Virus record (IMG/VR): IMGVR_UViG_3300025168_000739
Span: 1 to 22,472 of that record
Source: a virus
DNA: 22,472 bases
Reading direction: 5' to 3' (one strand)
Of the stretch, positions 7,816 through 15,816 are shown in pieces (within the stretch, counting starts at the first letter, position 1; each line of letters begins with the position of its first letter). A program made the position numbers and the translations under genes. The notes under the pieces are model-generated. The model saw nothing but the letters and a program-made list of their open reading frames with translations, was not told the origin of the DNA and did no database searches.

Positions 7816-8360
7816 TATTAAACGCTAGAAATAATGGTTTTGTCTTCTTATTTCCTCCTGATTTTTTCTCAGAAGAAGTAAAAGAAAAATATAAGAAGTA
7901 TTATAAGAGTCTAATATTACCTTATGATACGTTAGAAGATTTTATGTCATCTACAGTTCAACAAATAGAATTTCCAGGATGGGACATGCCGCTAGCTACT
8001 CAAACTAGAACCTTAGGTAAGAAGCAAGAATACAAAGGCTCGAAACCAATAGAGGATGTTTTCCAAAGACAATTTAGTTTAACATTTAAAATGTCAGATG
8101 CGTTTCTTAATTACTTTATATTTTTAGATAATTCTCTTAACTTTATAGACTTTAGTAATAGAAACCAAACAACTTCCCCAATGAGACTTTCGCTTTTAAA
8201 TAACGAAGGATATCTAGTTTCATCTATTATATTTAATAGGCCAATATTGACCGGACAGGATGGTATTAAATTGTCCTATAGCTCAGTGACTCCTGAATTT
8301 AAAACGTTTACTGCTAAGTTTAACTATTTAGACTTTAAACTAAATATAGACTTTGAATAA
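7812..8360 (+). CDS. Tail-tube-like protein (gp19/gp54 type)
   Basis: This 182-residue protein overlaps the preceding gene in ATGA. It begins with a hydrophobic, aromatic segment (GFVFLFPPDFF), followed by VQQIEFPGWDMPLATQTRTLGKKQEYKG, then FQRQFSLTFKMSDAFLNYFIFLDNS. This order of an early strand, a 'GK..EY.G' turn and an F.L.F...D...NY segment is what I expect from the gp19/Hcp-like tube fold used by tail tube and tube-initiator proteins of T4-like phages. The length is close to T4 gp19 (about 163). The end is beta-rich (FTAKFNYLDFKLNIDFE). It closes the plus-strand run and ends 5 nt from the convergent endolysin gene. Assignment is moderate; a baseplate protein with the same fold is the main alternative. 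Confidence 0.45.
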   Translation: MILNARNNGFVFLFPPDFFSEEVKEKYKKYYKSLILPYDTLEDFMSSTVQQIEFPGWDMPLATQTRTLGKKQEYKGSKPIEDVFQRQFSLTFKMSDAFLNYFIFLDNSLNFIDFSNRNQTTSPMRLSLLNNEGYLVSSIIFNRPILTGQDGIKLSYSSVTPEFKTFTAKFNYLDFKLNIDFE

Positions 8361-8365
8361 AATAA

Positions 8366-8764
8366 TTATTTAATTTGATAGTGTGGTAAATCTTTAAAGG
8401 TTTTCCAAAACCCTCCCCATTCTAACTTGTAATTTAATTCAGATGCTGCTTGTAGCATACATACTGCTACTTTTAGTAATTCAGTTTCGTCCCAAGATGC
8501 TCTTCCGGCAACAAAAGGAACGACATCTAGAGCATTACCAGATTGGTGATAAGATAATGTTTTATATCCATCAGCTTTAGATACTCCTTTTAAAAACAGT
8601 TTATTCTGTTCCTCAGCAGTCCTAACTCCTGCGCTTCCTATTATAGTAAAATCTACGCCGTCTTTTCTATTAGAACTAATCTCTAATGCCCTGTTTAGTA
8701 TTTCTACTAAAATAGGATTAACCCCTTTTAAATTTCCTAATGATCTTTTACCTAGTGCGTACAT
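8366..8764 (-). CDS. Endolysin: M15-family zinc D,L-/L,D-peptidase
   Basis: This 132-residue protein contains the full M15 (VanY/L-alanyl-D-glutamate peptidase-like) metal site: SYHQSGNALDVVP (H73, D80) and PHYQIK (H128), with LEWGGFW (E115) as the expected catalytic Glu segment and SAGVRTAEEQNKL as the upstream substrate strand. Enzymes of this family cut peptide cross-links of peptidoglycan. There is no signal peptide, so it needs a holin or similar to reach the wall. The size is that of a single-domain endolysin without a binding domain. It sits 13 nt downstream of a membrane-protein gene on the same strand, which fits a lysis cassette. It is the last gene of the minus-strand block. Confidence 0.9.
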   Translation of the reverse strand: MYALGKRSLGNLKGVNPILVEILNRALEISSNRKDGVDFTIIGSAGVRTAEEQNKLFLKGVSKADGYKTLSYHQSGNALDVVPFVAGRASWDETELLKVAVCMLQAASELNYKLEWGGFWKTFKDLPHYQIK

Positions 8765-8777
8765 ACAGTCTTTATTT

Positions 8778-9245
8778 TTAATTAAAGTAGTCTTTCTTAA
8801 GAGCTCTTAGTGCTATTAAATAATTCCATGAATCTACTGCATGTGCCTTTTGCCCAAACGCAAAATTAAGAGCTTTACTGAACCATTTACCTGTAGGATT
8901 TAATTTATCTTCTATTTCAAGCTTACCTGTAGTCGCAGAAACTGTCACGTTCTTCTTAGAAAATTCAGTATCTTCTTTATGAGTAATAAGATCTTCTATC
9001 AATTCTCCGTTTACATTCCAGGTTAAATCTAGTCCGTATGCTATGCTATGTAGAACATATCCTATTGCTGCGCATATTCCGTCGATAAATCTCCACCAAA
9101 ACAAGAAAAACGCACTCCATTTTTTTGCTACAACTGTTAACCATATTGAATACCCTAGAGAGTATATAAATCCAATCGGAAGTATTAATACTGATACTAT
9201 AGATGCTCCTATTAATTCTAATAATCCTATTCCTAATTCTTTCAT
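8778..9245 (-). CDS. Membrane protein next to endolysin, candidate holin
   Basis: This 155-residue protein has two hydrophobic regions in the first half: residues about 5-38 (LIGASIVSVLILPIGFIYSL) and about 44-72 (FFLFWWRFIDGICAAIGYVL). A soluble C-terminal half follows, ending in a basic tail (ALRALKKDYFN). It is encoded just upstream of the M15 endolysin. Holins are usually small with one to three membrane segments, so the position and topology fit, although 155 residues with a large soluble part is long for the simple classes. A signal-anchor or lysis-accessory protein is an alternative. No sequence family was recognised. Confidence 0.55.
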   Translation of the reverse strand: MKELGIGLLELIGASIVSVLILPIGFIYSLGYSIWLTVVAKKWSAFFLFWWRFIDGICAAIGYVLHSIAYGLDLTWNVNGELIEDLITHKEDTEFSKKNVTVSATTGKLEIEDKLNPTGKWFSKALNFAFGQKAHAVDSWNYLIALRALKKDYFN

Positions 9246-9268
9246 GTTAAAGTATTTTGTATAATTAC

Positions 9269-9481
9269 CTATTTTCTAGCAACAGGAGTTTTTATGTCAT
9301 TAATATTAGACTTTAAATCTTCTAGCGCCTTAATTATATTTTCTAATTGAGGTTTATTTTGAGTCCAAGATATAGTAGAATCTTCCATGTCTCTTAATTT
9401 AGTATATAAAGAAGGTAGTTCATTTAATAAAAAGTCATAATTATTTAACATTTTGTATATTTCTTCGATGTGCTTTCTCAT
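9269..9481 (-). CDS. Short helical protein of the lysis cassette, unknown
   Basis: This 70-residue, mostly helical protein has heptad-like hydrophobic spacing (IEEIYKMLNNYDFLLNELP, then LENIIKALEDLKSNI), which suggests a coiled coil. There is no signal peptide, lipobox or membrane segment, so it is not an obvious spanin. It is transcribed with the membrane protein and endolysin, 23 nt upstream of the former. An A-rich leader with AATAAATA precedes the ATG. Function unknown; a lysis regulator or small structural protein are both possible. Confidence 0.5.
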   Translation of the reverse strand: MRKHIEEIYKMLNNYDFLLNELPSLYTKLRDMEDSTISWTQNKPQLENIIKALEDLKSNINDIKTPVARK

Positions 9482-9489
9482 TTTATTTT

Positions 9490-9497
9490 TATTTATT
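9490..9497 (-). promoter_or_regulatory. AATAAATA box before the lysis genes
   Basis: On the minus strand AATAAATA lies 8 nt before the ATG at 9481, in an A-rich leader (AATAAAAATAAATAAAAATA). It is either a late-promoter-like element or a translation-enhancing leader; the short spacing favours the latter. Confidence 0.3.
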
Positions 9498-9501
9498 TTT
9501 A

Positions 9502-10155
9502 TTAGTAAGCGCTAAGCCAAAAACATTTAACCGGGTTGTTCGCAGGAGTCATTGGTAAAGTGCTAGTTGAACTAGTCACACTATATTGGTATACACCTAA
9601 TGCAGTATCTGAATATAAAGGTTTAGAGGCAAAATTAGCAGAACCTCCTGATGAACCTACCCATATTGAAAAGTAATATTCAGTATTTGCAAGTAAAGTA
9701 ACTGTAGTATTTAAAGTTACTGATCTTACGCCTAATCCATTGGCAGTGGTAGAACCGTGACCTAATAGGCTAGTTCCTGCGCTATCGTGAATACTAAGAG
9801 TAACGTTTTGACTTGCCGCAGTGATAACAAAAAAGCTCATTTGAGTAACCTCTCTTAATACAGTAGGTATTACTTTAACTGAGTACATTTCATTTCCAAT
9901 AGCAGACTGTTGAGTAGTGTTAGATATATCAAAGCTTTGTATTGATTGAGCAATCCCTGGAGTTCCTGATCCGACTTCTTCAAATACCTTTATTGTAACA
10001 CCACTTGAATTTTTATAGTATACCAATTTAGTCCCAAAATCATAAAAGTAGTTGCCATTAGGAACTTCACTTGATTCACCCAATTGCTGTACAGTCCAAG
10101 AATATTCTATTCCAGTACCTAAAGATAATCCGTTTGTGTTTTCTACTGCTGCCAT
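9502..10155 (-). CDS. Tail fibre/adhesin paralogue with shared N-terminal module (217 aa)
   Basis: Residues 1-60 are the shared fibre module (MAAVENTNGLSLGTGIEYSW..., VPNGNYFYDFGTKLVYYKNS). They are nearly identical to the 350-aa protein encoded at 10813-11865 and related to those at 17216 and 19563. The rest (about residues 75-217) is a beta-sandwich-like domain with SFFVITAASQNVTLSIHDSAG and LLANTEYYFSIWVG, ending in CFWLSAY. This resembles carbohydrate-binding jelly rolls, but I cannot name the family. The module probably anchors different receptor-binding domains to a common tail site. The first 95 nt are identical to those of the 350-aa gene. The glycosyltransferase gene lies directly upstream. 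Confidence 0.7.
   Translation of the reverse strand: MAAVENTNGLSLGTGIEYSWTVQQLGESSEVPNGNYFYDFGTKLVYYKNSSGVTIKVFEEVGSGTPGIAQSIQSFDISNTTQQSAIGNEMYSVKVIPTVLREVTQMSFFVITAASQNVTLSIHDSAGTSLLGHGSTTANGLGVRSVTLNTTVTLLANTEYYFSIWVGSSGGSANFASKPLYSDTALGVYQYSVTSSTSTLPMTPANNPVKCFWLSAY
10061..10155 (-). repeat. 95-bp direct repeat, copy 1
   Basis: The first 95 nt of the 217-aa fibre gene are identical, base for base, to 11771-11865. A further 23-nt identical block follows (10025-10047 against 11735-11757). The copies are 1710 bp apart in the same orientation and flank the glycosyltransferase gene. Confidence 0.95.
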
Positions 10156-10161
10156 TTTTAT

Positions 10162-10173
10162 TATTTATTTATA
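10162..10173 (-). promoter_or_regulatory. TATAAATAAATA, perfect T4-late-type box
   Basis: On the minus strand TATAAATA (10173-10166) overlaps AATAAATA (10169-10162) and ends 10 nt before the ATG at 10155. It is the only exact T4 late promoter core found upstream of a start in this window. The 10-nt spacing would leave a leader of only a few bases, so a purely translational role is also possible. Confidence 0.4.
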
Positions 10174-10184
10174 ATATTCTAATT

Positions 10185-10811
10185 TTAATAGTCTACAATC
10201 CTATCTCTTAAGGTTGAATATTCATTAGGCGTGTGGGTTACTGCCCCTAATCCATATAAAAAAGAACGTCTTCTGAACTTATGTATCCTTCTAGTAACAT
10301 GGTCAATAGGTATTTCAAGCCTATTAAGTTCTTCTAGATAAATGTCAAAAACTGATTCATTTATCATATATGAAACACATCCTAAACAGCCATCCTTAGT
10401 AAGTCTGAAATTATAACAACTGTCTAAAGATTGATTAAACGAATTAGAATGAAAAATGTGTATAAAGTCATACCTGCCCATTCTTTTAATAAAGTTTTTA
10501 CAATCACTAAGAAATTGACTAAACATGTCGCTGTTTATTTTAGCATCGTCCTCAAATATTAAAATATTCTTGTGACCTTTTTGTTTAGATAGTTTTATTA
10601 TTCCTTTTGTAGTTTCCTGAAGTGATTTAGCATTATTATTCCAACCGTTACCTTTAGTTGGTTTTACGGAAAATTTAGATGAATCTACTGGAGTGATTCT
10701 AGTGAACTCTATATTATTTTTTAAGGCTTGTTTTTTAAAATTATCAAGTCTATCGGTTGATTTATCTAAATTTATAACAAACACCTCATCTACTAAATCT
10801 GTTATCTTCAT
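10185..10811 (-). CDS. Glycosyltransferase family 25-like protein
   Basis: This 208-residue protein has the two hallmark segments of family 25 (LPS-type) glycosyltransferases: VFVINLDKSTDRLDNFKKQ at residues 10-28, and a GT-A metal/nucleotide site in NILIFEDDAKI (E87-D89). The middle region (YDFIHIFHSNSF, LGCVSYMIN) fits the family. Members transfer a sugar from a nucleotide donor to LPS or to proteins such as collagen. It starts one base after the stop of the 350-aa fibre gene and lies between two fibre genes with identical 5' ends, so it may glycosylate these fibres or modify the host surface. Both are inference. Length is close to other phage and bacterial members. Confidence 0.8.
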   Translation of the reverse strand: MKITDLVDEVFVINLDKSTDRLDNFKKQALKNNIEFTRITPVDSSKFSVKPTKGNGWNNNAKSLQETTKGIIKLSKQKGHKNILIFEDDAKINSDMFSQFLSDCKNFIKRMGRYDFIHIFHSNSFNQSLDSCYNFRLTKDGCLGCVSYMINESVFDIYLEELNRLEIPIDHVTRRIHKFRRRSFLYGLGAVTHTPNEYSTLRDRIVDY

Positions 10812-10812
10812 A

Positions 10813-11865
10813 TTACAGCAAATATCCTTCTAAAACAATGTGAAACTCTCCATCTGATGTTCCTCCAGGGTTAGCAGCACCTGGAAGCCATGATGCGACT
10901 GGATTAACAGCTGTTCCGTTTGCATTTTCCTTTGGGTTATATGTCATATTTAAAGGGGCCAAACTAAAATCTTTAGGTGAATAGCCAGTAGAGTATTCCA
11001 TTCCATTAGTGTCATTTAACAATGACGCATCATTTATAGGCATTTCTGAAGTCATACCTAAACTTCCTTCAAATTGAGATAACTGTCCTGGAAATCTGCC
11101 TATAATACCAAATCCAGTTGTATTATTTAAGTCCGTTGAGTAAGTGTTTAGTAAATCATTAAAATCTACCCTCGTAAAACCCTCAATTCCTACTCCAAAC
11201 ATATTATAAACCGGGTCTCCAGATGCTGCTTGTGTTACACTAGTTTGATGTAGCGTCATTTGAGTATCACTTTGTATGCTTGCTATATACCCAGAACCGG
11301 AAGTGTTACCTCCAGATGCTACACTAGTAATTCTATCGCCGATACTAAATTCACTTAAAAATTGAGTTCCAACTCCAACAACAGTTGCCATTGTCGGTGG
11401 AGTAGCGGATGGGTCTCCATTTACAGTTGAATAAGTACCAGTCATCAAAGCCGTATCAGTGTGCTTTGTAAGTCTTTTTATAATATGAGTATATCTATTC
11501 AATTTAAAATATTTCTTACCTAAAAAGTTTAGTGGAATTACATTGTTTACACTCATAGTAGCCTTACCGTCTGTAGTTATTAATATTTCAAACGTAGCCT
11601 TTAAACCTGTAACTACAGTTCTTTTTATTAGGTAATTGGTTCTTGAATTTATAGTGGCACTGGCTTCTGAATAATGTACTCGACTTTGGTCAAATATGTT
11701 TATTATAACGCCATTTATATCTTTATAATAGACTAATTTAGTCCCAAAATCATAAAAATACTTGTTATTTGGAACTTCACTTGATTCACCCAATTGCTGT
11801 ACAGTCCAAGAATATTCTATTCCAGTACCTAAAGATAATCCGTTTGTGTTTTCTACTGCTGCCAT
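10813..11865 (-). CDS. Tail fibre/adhesin paralogue with shared N-terminal module (350 aa)
   Basis: The first 60 residues are the shared module (MAAVENTNGLSLGTGIEYSW..., KYFYDFGTKLVYYKDING), almost the same as in the 217-aa protein. Residues about 65-125 form a beta-rich segment (RTNYLIKRTVVTGLKATFEI). A motif follows that I know from phage structural proteins: VVGVGTQFLSEFSIGDRI then IASIQSDTQMTLHQT. The C-terminal 130 residues (from about GVGIEGFTRVDFNDLL) are unrecognised, Gly/Asn-rich, ending in EFHIVLEGYLL. The C-terminal halves of the 217-aa and 350-aa proteins share no visible similarity, so these are one anchor with two different tips. No Shine-Dalgarno is present. The stop is one base from the glycosyltransferase start. 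Confidence 0.75.
   Translation of the reverse strand: MAAVENTNGLSLGTGIEYSWTVQQLGESSEVPNNKYFYDFGTKLVYYKDINGVIINIFDQSRVHYSEASATINSRTNYLIKRTVVTGLKATFEILITTDGKATMSVNNVIPLNFLGKKYFKLNRYTHIIKRLTKHTDTALMTGTYSTVNGDPSATPPTMATVVGVGTQFLSEFSIGDRITSVASGGNTSGSGYIASIQSDTQMTLHQTSVTQAASGDPVYNMFGVGIEGFTRVDFNDLLNTYSTDLNNTTGFGIIGRFPGQLSQFEGSLGMTSEMPINDASLLNDTNGMEYSTGYSPKDFSLAPLNMTYNPKENANGTAVNPVASWLPGAANPGGTSDGEFHIVLEGYLL
11771..11865 (-). repeat. 95-bp direct repeat, copy 2
   Basis: This copy is identical to 10061-10155 and encodes the start of the 350-aa fibre gene. The identity stops sharply on the 3' side of the repeat, and upstream of the ATG the leaders differ, so the repeat begins at or near the start codon. 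Confidence 0.95.
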
Positions 11866-11877
11866 CTTCTATATTTT

Positions 11878-14800
11878 TTACGTCGTAGTATTTCCGTATA
11901 TATCCTGTGCAAAATGACTTAAAGTCATATTTACTAGCGGGGTAGTTGCTCCTCTCATAGCGGTCCCTCTTAAAGAAATATTTCTACTTGAACTGCTGTA
12001 AAAACAGCTAGCTCCGTTATTTTTTACCTGAACGTCACAATTAGCAAATTCAATTAAACCATTAGAGAATCCGACTTGGACCCCGTGACCGCCACTATTA
12101 TTTTCTCTAGATTCTATAGTACATTCTAACAAACTAGCAGAGTATGAAGAATTGTTTAAGCTAACCATAACTGCCGCTCCTCCTATTGAAATAAAATTAC
12201 AATTTTTAAATATAATATCTGAGACATTAACAATATTTAAAGCTAAAGATGTTCCATGATTTATCGATGTTCCATTCTTATAATTTATATCACTTCCTGA
12301 TGTATGTGTAATTGTTGCAAAATTCGTACTATTATTTGTAACAAAAAAGTTTGAAAAATAAGATCCGATACTATTAGAATCTATACATATGTTATTTGAA
12401 CAGGCTATGGTAAAATTACTAAATCTAGAAACATAGCCTGATCCGCTAACACCAGATATTCCTTTTCCAGTAGAACTTTCCAAATCAAACCTTGTGCATG
12501 TTCCATTAAACTGAGAACCTATATTTAAAGCATTTCCGCTGTTAGACTTTGAGTGAAAATTAGATAAATCCCACAACCCATCCAAGTCAATTGCATGATC
12601 TGATGAATTAGAGCCTGTATTTATGGCTGTAAAATCGGTTAATTTAACTGTACTTGTGTTATTACTTGCACAAAATATTCCTGAAACTGCAGATCCTCCG
12701 CCTGAAATACCAGTAAAGGATTTAGCACTATATTTTTCTATATAAAGTCCATGACCATTACCATTAGACTCAAAAACACTGTTTCCAAAATTAGCAAATC
12801 CGTCGGTACTATTTTCTATCTGTATATATACTCCGTGAGATATACTAGAAGATATATACATATTGCTCATTATTAAATTTGCGCTACCAGTCGTTGCTGC
12901 TAGTGCAGGAGCTGCTCCCGCTGTCCTTTTTAATGATCCGTTTATTAAATTTAAAGTTTTACTAGTACTTGTACTAGGTAAAAAGTGAATAGATGGATCA
13001 ACACCTGATCCACCATACGTTACTGTAAATCCATTAAAATCAATTAATATATTAGAAAATAAATATCCTTCACCTATAGTTGAAGCACTCCCGCCGACAT
13101 TCATAATGATACCTGAAGTTAGCGTAATATTGTCATATAGAGTCACTACTGCAGTTATATTGGACGCTTTACATGTTTCAAGTGCTGTTTGAAGATCTGA
13201 AAAATACGTCGGCGTACCATTATCGCTGTCTCGTATAACTCTAATTTGTCCAGAGCTAGATGACGATGTTGCAGATAACGTTCCAGTTCCACTTAAAGAT
13301 AGACCGGTTCCGATAGTTAGTTCTTGAACAATTCCGGTTCCTGCATTATACCTTCCAAGTATTTTTTGACTGTCTATTGATGCTATCTTATTTAAACCGA
13401 CTGCTCCAGCATCTATTGTCCAATTTGCTCCTCCTCCAGATACTGTAATATCTCCTTTATCTCCGTTAGTAATACCAGACGCGATGGGTGCGTATGTTGC
13501 GTTGGCAAACCCTCTATCAATAAGAGTTCTGTCAGTATATCCTGACTGATAATTTGCCGCATATTCTATACCTTTTGTAGTTGTTCTAAAATCTGTAAAT
13601 TTAGTAGTACTATTGTCTGCATCTATTTCAAACTTCATAACTGGACTGCCATAGCTGCCACTAGTAACCGAAGCCATTCCTATAAGAGATTTTTTAATAT
13701 TTAAAAATGTTCCTGTGTTATTATCGATATCCATTGATGTGGCTGAACATCCGTTAGAACTTAAAAAAATCTTAGAAGATATTCTACTTCCTACATTAGT
13801 ATCAATGACATATTCTTGAATGCTAGAGGATAAGATCTCTTTTCTAACGTTTATTCCTGTCTCATAATTAACATCTGTTATTACTCCCTGTTCATCGTGA
13901 AATAAACTAGATCCACCAGATGAGTATGGAAATGATCCTGACGAATACTTTTCAAATTTTTCTCTAGCGTTTATATTAAAAGTATCTAAGTTTTTATTTA
14001 ATAAGTTAACACCTAAGCTGAGATCAAAACCAGAAGATCCAGTACCTTCAATGACCGTATCTGCCGTAATAGCACCTCCTAAGTCAATTACTCCACTAGT
14101 TAAAGTTAATCCAGATCCTGCTGAAGTAGATGTCGATAGTGGTGCGTATGTTGCATCAGCAAAGTCCTTGTTTATAAGAGAAAGTCCTGAGAATGTACCG
14201 CTATAATCGGCGTCATATTCAATACCTGCTTTCGTAGCTGATAAATCTTTAAATGTAGTTGAACCTACCCCTGCTGCAGCTCCTGCAATTTTAAATTCAC
14301 CGGCTTTAGCTGTTAAGCAAAGCGTTTCAGGCGCTGCTCCAGAACTACCATAGCCAATCCTTATAGCACTTGGAGAACCTAAGTCTATTGAACCAGCATC
14401 ATTTAAAATGTACAATTGTCCAGCGCCTCCTTTGTATTGAATTGTAGAATATTGATTTAAACCTCCTGTTGTAGTCCAGTTTACTACTTGCAATCCTACG
14501 TTACCTCCAAAATCTCTATGTTCCCAAGTAGTAGTAGATGCTGAGTTAACGTTTGTTTGATGTGTCCAATTTGAAGTCCCTGTACCTATTCCACTAGCTC
14601 CTCCAAATGTTATATCTCCACCGCTATGTTCTACAAAAAATATATCAGCAGTTGTTGTATCAGTAATTTTTAATAAACCATTACTAAACGTAAGGTCTTG
14701 GTTGTTCATGTTATAACTTCTAGCTGCTGCAGCTTGAATTAAATTATCTGTTGCTAAATTTTGAGATAGAGTAGTTGATATAGTTACGTTAGATCTACTG

Positions 14801-15687
14801 TTTATACTGTCGTCTGCTACATTAATAGTAATACCAGTCCCCTCTATAAAGTTTATCTTATCTCTACTTGAAATAGTAGTTCCTCCTTTTTGAATATTCA
14901 ATACTGCAGCGGCAGTTGCCGAGAGGGTGTTAGAAACATCATTATATGTCCATGTAACGCTAGAAGTATCAGTTACTAAACTTGCAATCCTATCGTCTAC
15001 TCGTTCGTTGGTAAAATATAAGTTAGTAGTTCCTTCAGATAAATTATCAGTGTCGAAAGGAGAAAGACTAACAGTAGGCGTTAGTTGTCCAGCGCCATCG
15101 TTATAGTTCCAAGTTATACCTGTCCCGTTCTGAATTAAATCATTTACTCTGTCGTCTACTCTTTCATTTGTTAAATATAAATTAGTAGTTCCTTCAACAA
15201 CATCATCTGTTGTAAATTCAGTAAAATCTATAGAAGCGGTTAATGTATTAGCAGTGTCGTCGTATACAAGACTTATTCCTGTTCCTCCGATCATTAAACT
15301 TGAAACTCTATCATCTACTCGCTCGTCGGTAAAATATAAGTTAGTAGTTCCTTCTGGTAAATCGTCAGAAGTAAAACCTGAAAGTGATACATTTCCAACC
15401 ATTGTATTGGCCGCATCATTGTATGTCCAAGTTAAACCTGTTCCGTTTTGTATGAGTCCTCCAAAAACATCTTCGGCTCTTTCTTGAGTAAAGTATAAAT
15501 TTACTCCCTCCGCAATATCACTAGTAGTTAATGACAAAGCTCCTAAGCTCGCCCATATTAAATTTCCAGAACCATCGTATGATAAAACTTGACCAGTCGT
15601 CCCTGCGGTAGTTGGAAAGTCGTATGCATTATTTACGTTAACTTGACCTAGAAATACTACGTTTCTATAAATTTCAGTATCTTTCAC
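11878..15687 (-). CDS. Long tail fibre, 1269 aa, with ERVDDRV repeats and C-terminal beta-helix
   Basis: The start is GTG (15685-15687): an in-frame TAG lies four codons upstream and there is no ATG between. Residues 1-55 are the N-terminal region (TTGQVLSYDGSGNLIW). Residues about 56-262 hold four tandem 51-53-residue repeats (EGTTNLYFTNERVDDRV ... GTGITWNYND). Next comes a common fibre strand pair (KINFIEGTGITINVADDS). Two KGIEY...ATYAP segments occur in the middle, one followed by GDKGDITVSGGG. From about residue 816 (RVIRDSDNG..., DLQTAL) to the end it reads as a right-handed parallel beta-helix with many N/S/G turns. It closes with QDIYGNTTT, like the 449-aa and right-edge fibres. It is presumably a trimeric receptor-binding fibre. 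No catalytic motif for depolymerase activity could be picked out by eye. Confidence 0.85.
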   Translation of the reverse strand: MKDTEIYRNVVFLGQVNVNNAYDFPTTAGTTGQVLSYDGSGNLIWASLGALSLTTSDIAEGVNLYFTQERAEDVFGGLIQNGTGLTWTYNDAANTMVGNVSLSGFTSDDLPEGTTNLYFTDERVDDRVSSLMIGGTGISLVYDDTANTLTASIDFTEFTTDDVVEGTTNLYLTNERVDDRVNDLIQNGTGITWNYNDGAGQLTPTVSLSPFDTDNLSEGTTNLYFTNERVDDRIASLVTDTSSVTWTYNDVSNTLSATAAAVLNIQKGGTTISSRDKINFIEGTGITINVADDSINSRSNVTISTTLSQNLATDNLIQAAAARSYNMNNQDLTFSNGLLKITDTTTADIFFVEHSGGDITFGGASGIGTGTSNWTHQTNVNSASTTTWEHRDFGGNVGLQVVNWTTTGGLNQYSTIQYKGGAGQLYILNDAGSIDLGSPSAIRIGYGSSGAAPETLCLTAKAGEFKIAGAAAGVGSTTFKDLSATKAGIEYDADYSGTFSGLSLINKDFADATYAPLSTSTSAGSGLTLTSGVIDLGGAITADTVIEGTGSSGFDLSLGVNLLNKNLDTFNINAREKFEKYSSGSFPYSSGGSSLFHDEQGVITDVNYETGINVRKEILSSSIQEYVIDTNVGSRISSKIFLSSNGCSATSMDIDNNTGTFLNIKKSLIGMASVTSGSYGSPVMKFEIDADNSTTKFTDFRTTTKGIEYAANYQSGYTDRTLIDRGFANATYAPIASGITNGDKGDITVSGGGANWTIDAGAVGLNKIASIDSQKILGRYNAGTGIVQELTIGTGLSLSGTGTLSATSSSSSGQIRVIRDSDNGTPTYFSDLQTALETCKASNITAVVTLYDNITLTSGIIMNVGGSASTIGEGYLFSNILIDFNGFTVTYGGSGVDPSIHFLPSTSTSKTLNLINGSLKRTAGAAPALAATTGSANLIMSNMYISSSISHGVYIQIENSTDGFANFGNSVFESNGNGHGLYIEKYSAKSFTGISGGGSAVSGIFCASNNTSTVKLTDFTAINTGSNSSDHAIDLDGLWDLSNFHSKSNSGNALNIGSQFNGTCTRFDLESSTGKGISGVSGSGYVSRFSNFTIACSNNICIDSNSIGSYFSNFFVTNNSTNFATITHTSGSDINYKNGTSINHGTSLALNIVNVSDIIFKNCNFISIGGAAVMVSLNNSSYSASLLECTIESRENNSGGHGVQVGFSNGLIEFANCDVQVKNNGASCFYSSSSRNISLRGTAMRGATTPLVNMTLSHFAQDIYGNTTT
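14902..15522 (-). repeat. Four tandem fibre repeats (about 51-53 aa each)
   Basis: The repeats lie within the long fibre gene and have the consensus EGTTNLYFTxERVDDRVxxL...GTGITWxYND.  They differ at many bases, so they are old protein repeats rather than a recent DNA duplication. The first copy is the most divergent (EGVNLYFTQERAEDVF). Confidence 0.85.
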
Positions 15688-15702
15688 TAATGTAGACTAT
15701 TT

Positions 15703-15714
15703 TATTTATTTATT
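15703..15714 (-). promoter_or_regulatory. Overlapping AATAAATA boxes before the long fibre
   Basis: On the minus strand AATAAATAAATA lies 15 nt before the GTG start at 15687, in a 129-nt intergenic stretch (15688-15816). It is a late-promoter-like sequence; this is the longest gap in the minus-strand block and so a sensible place for a promoter. Confidence 0.4.
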
Positions 15715-15748
15715 TTGACGACTACAAGTTAAACTCAACAACACATCA

Positions 15749-15768
15749 TCCATATAACTATATATGGA
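15749..15768. other. Small inverted repeat in the 15688-15816 intergenic stretch
   Basis: TCCATATA-ACTA-TATATGGA makes an 8-bp stem with a 4-nt loop. It lies after the 220-aa gene stop and before the long fibre start on the minus strand. There is no T-run on either side, so it is a weak terminator candidate at best; an operator or chance palindrome is as likely. Confidence 0.3.
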
Positions 15769-15816
15769 GATTTGTATTATTAACGTGAATTTTTAGAATT
15801 ACTAGTATATTTTATC

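Noticed and set aside
8356-8375. AT-only inverted repeat spanning the convergent stops at 8360 and 8366
   Set aside because: It has a perfect 12-bp core (AAATAATTATTT) but no loop and no G or C, so it is not a credible terminator hairpin; it follows from two TAA stops facing each other.
10061-11865. Diversity-generating retroelement with template and variable repeats
   Set aside because: The repeat is identical rather than adenine-mutated, it lies at gene 5' ends, and no reverse transcriptase gene is present in the window.
14902-15522. Tandem DNA repeat or CRISPR-like array in the long fibre
   Set aside because: The similarity is at protein level with 51-53-residue units and many base differences; it is a coding repeat of the fibre shaft.
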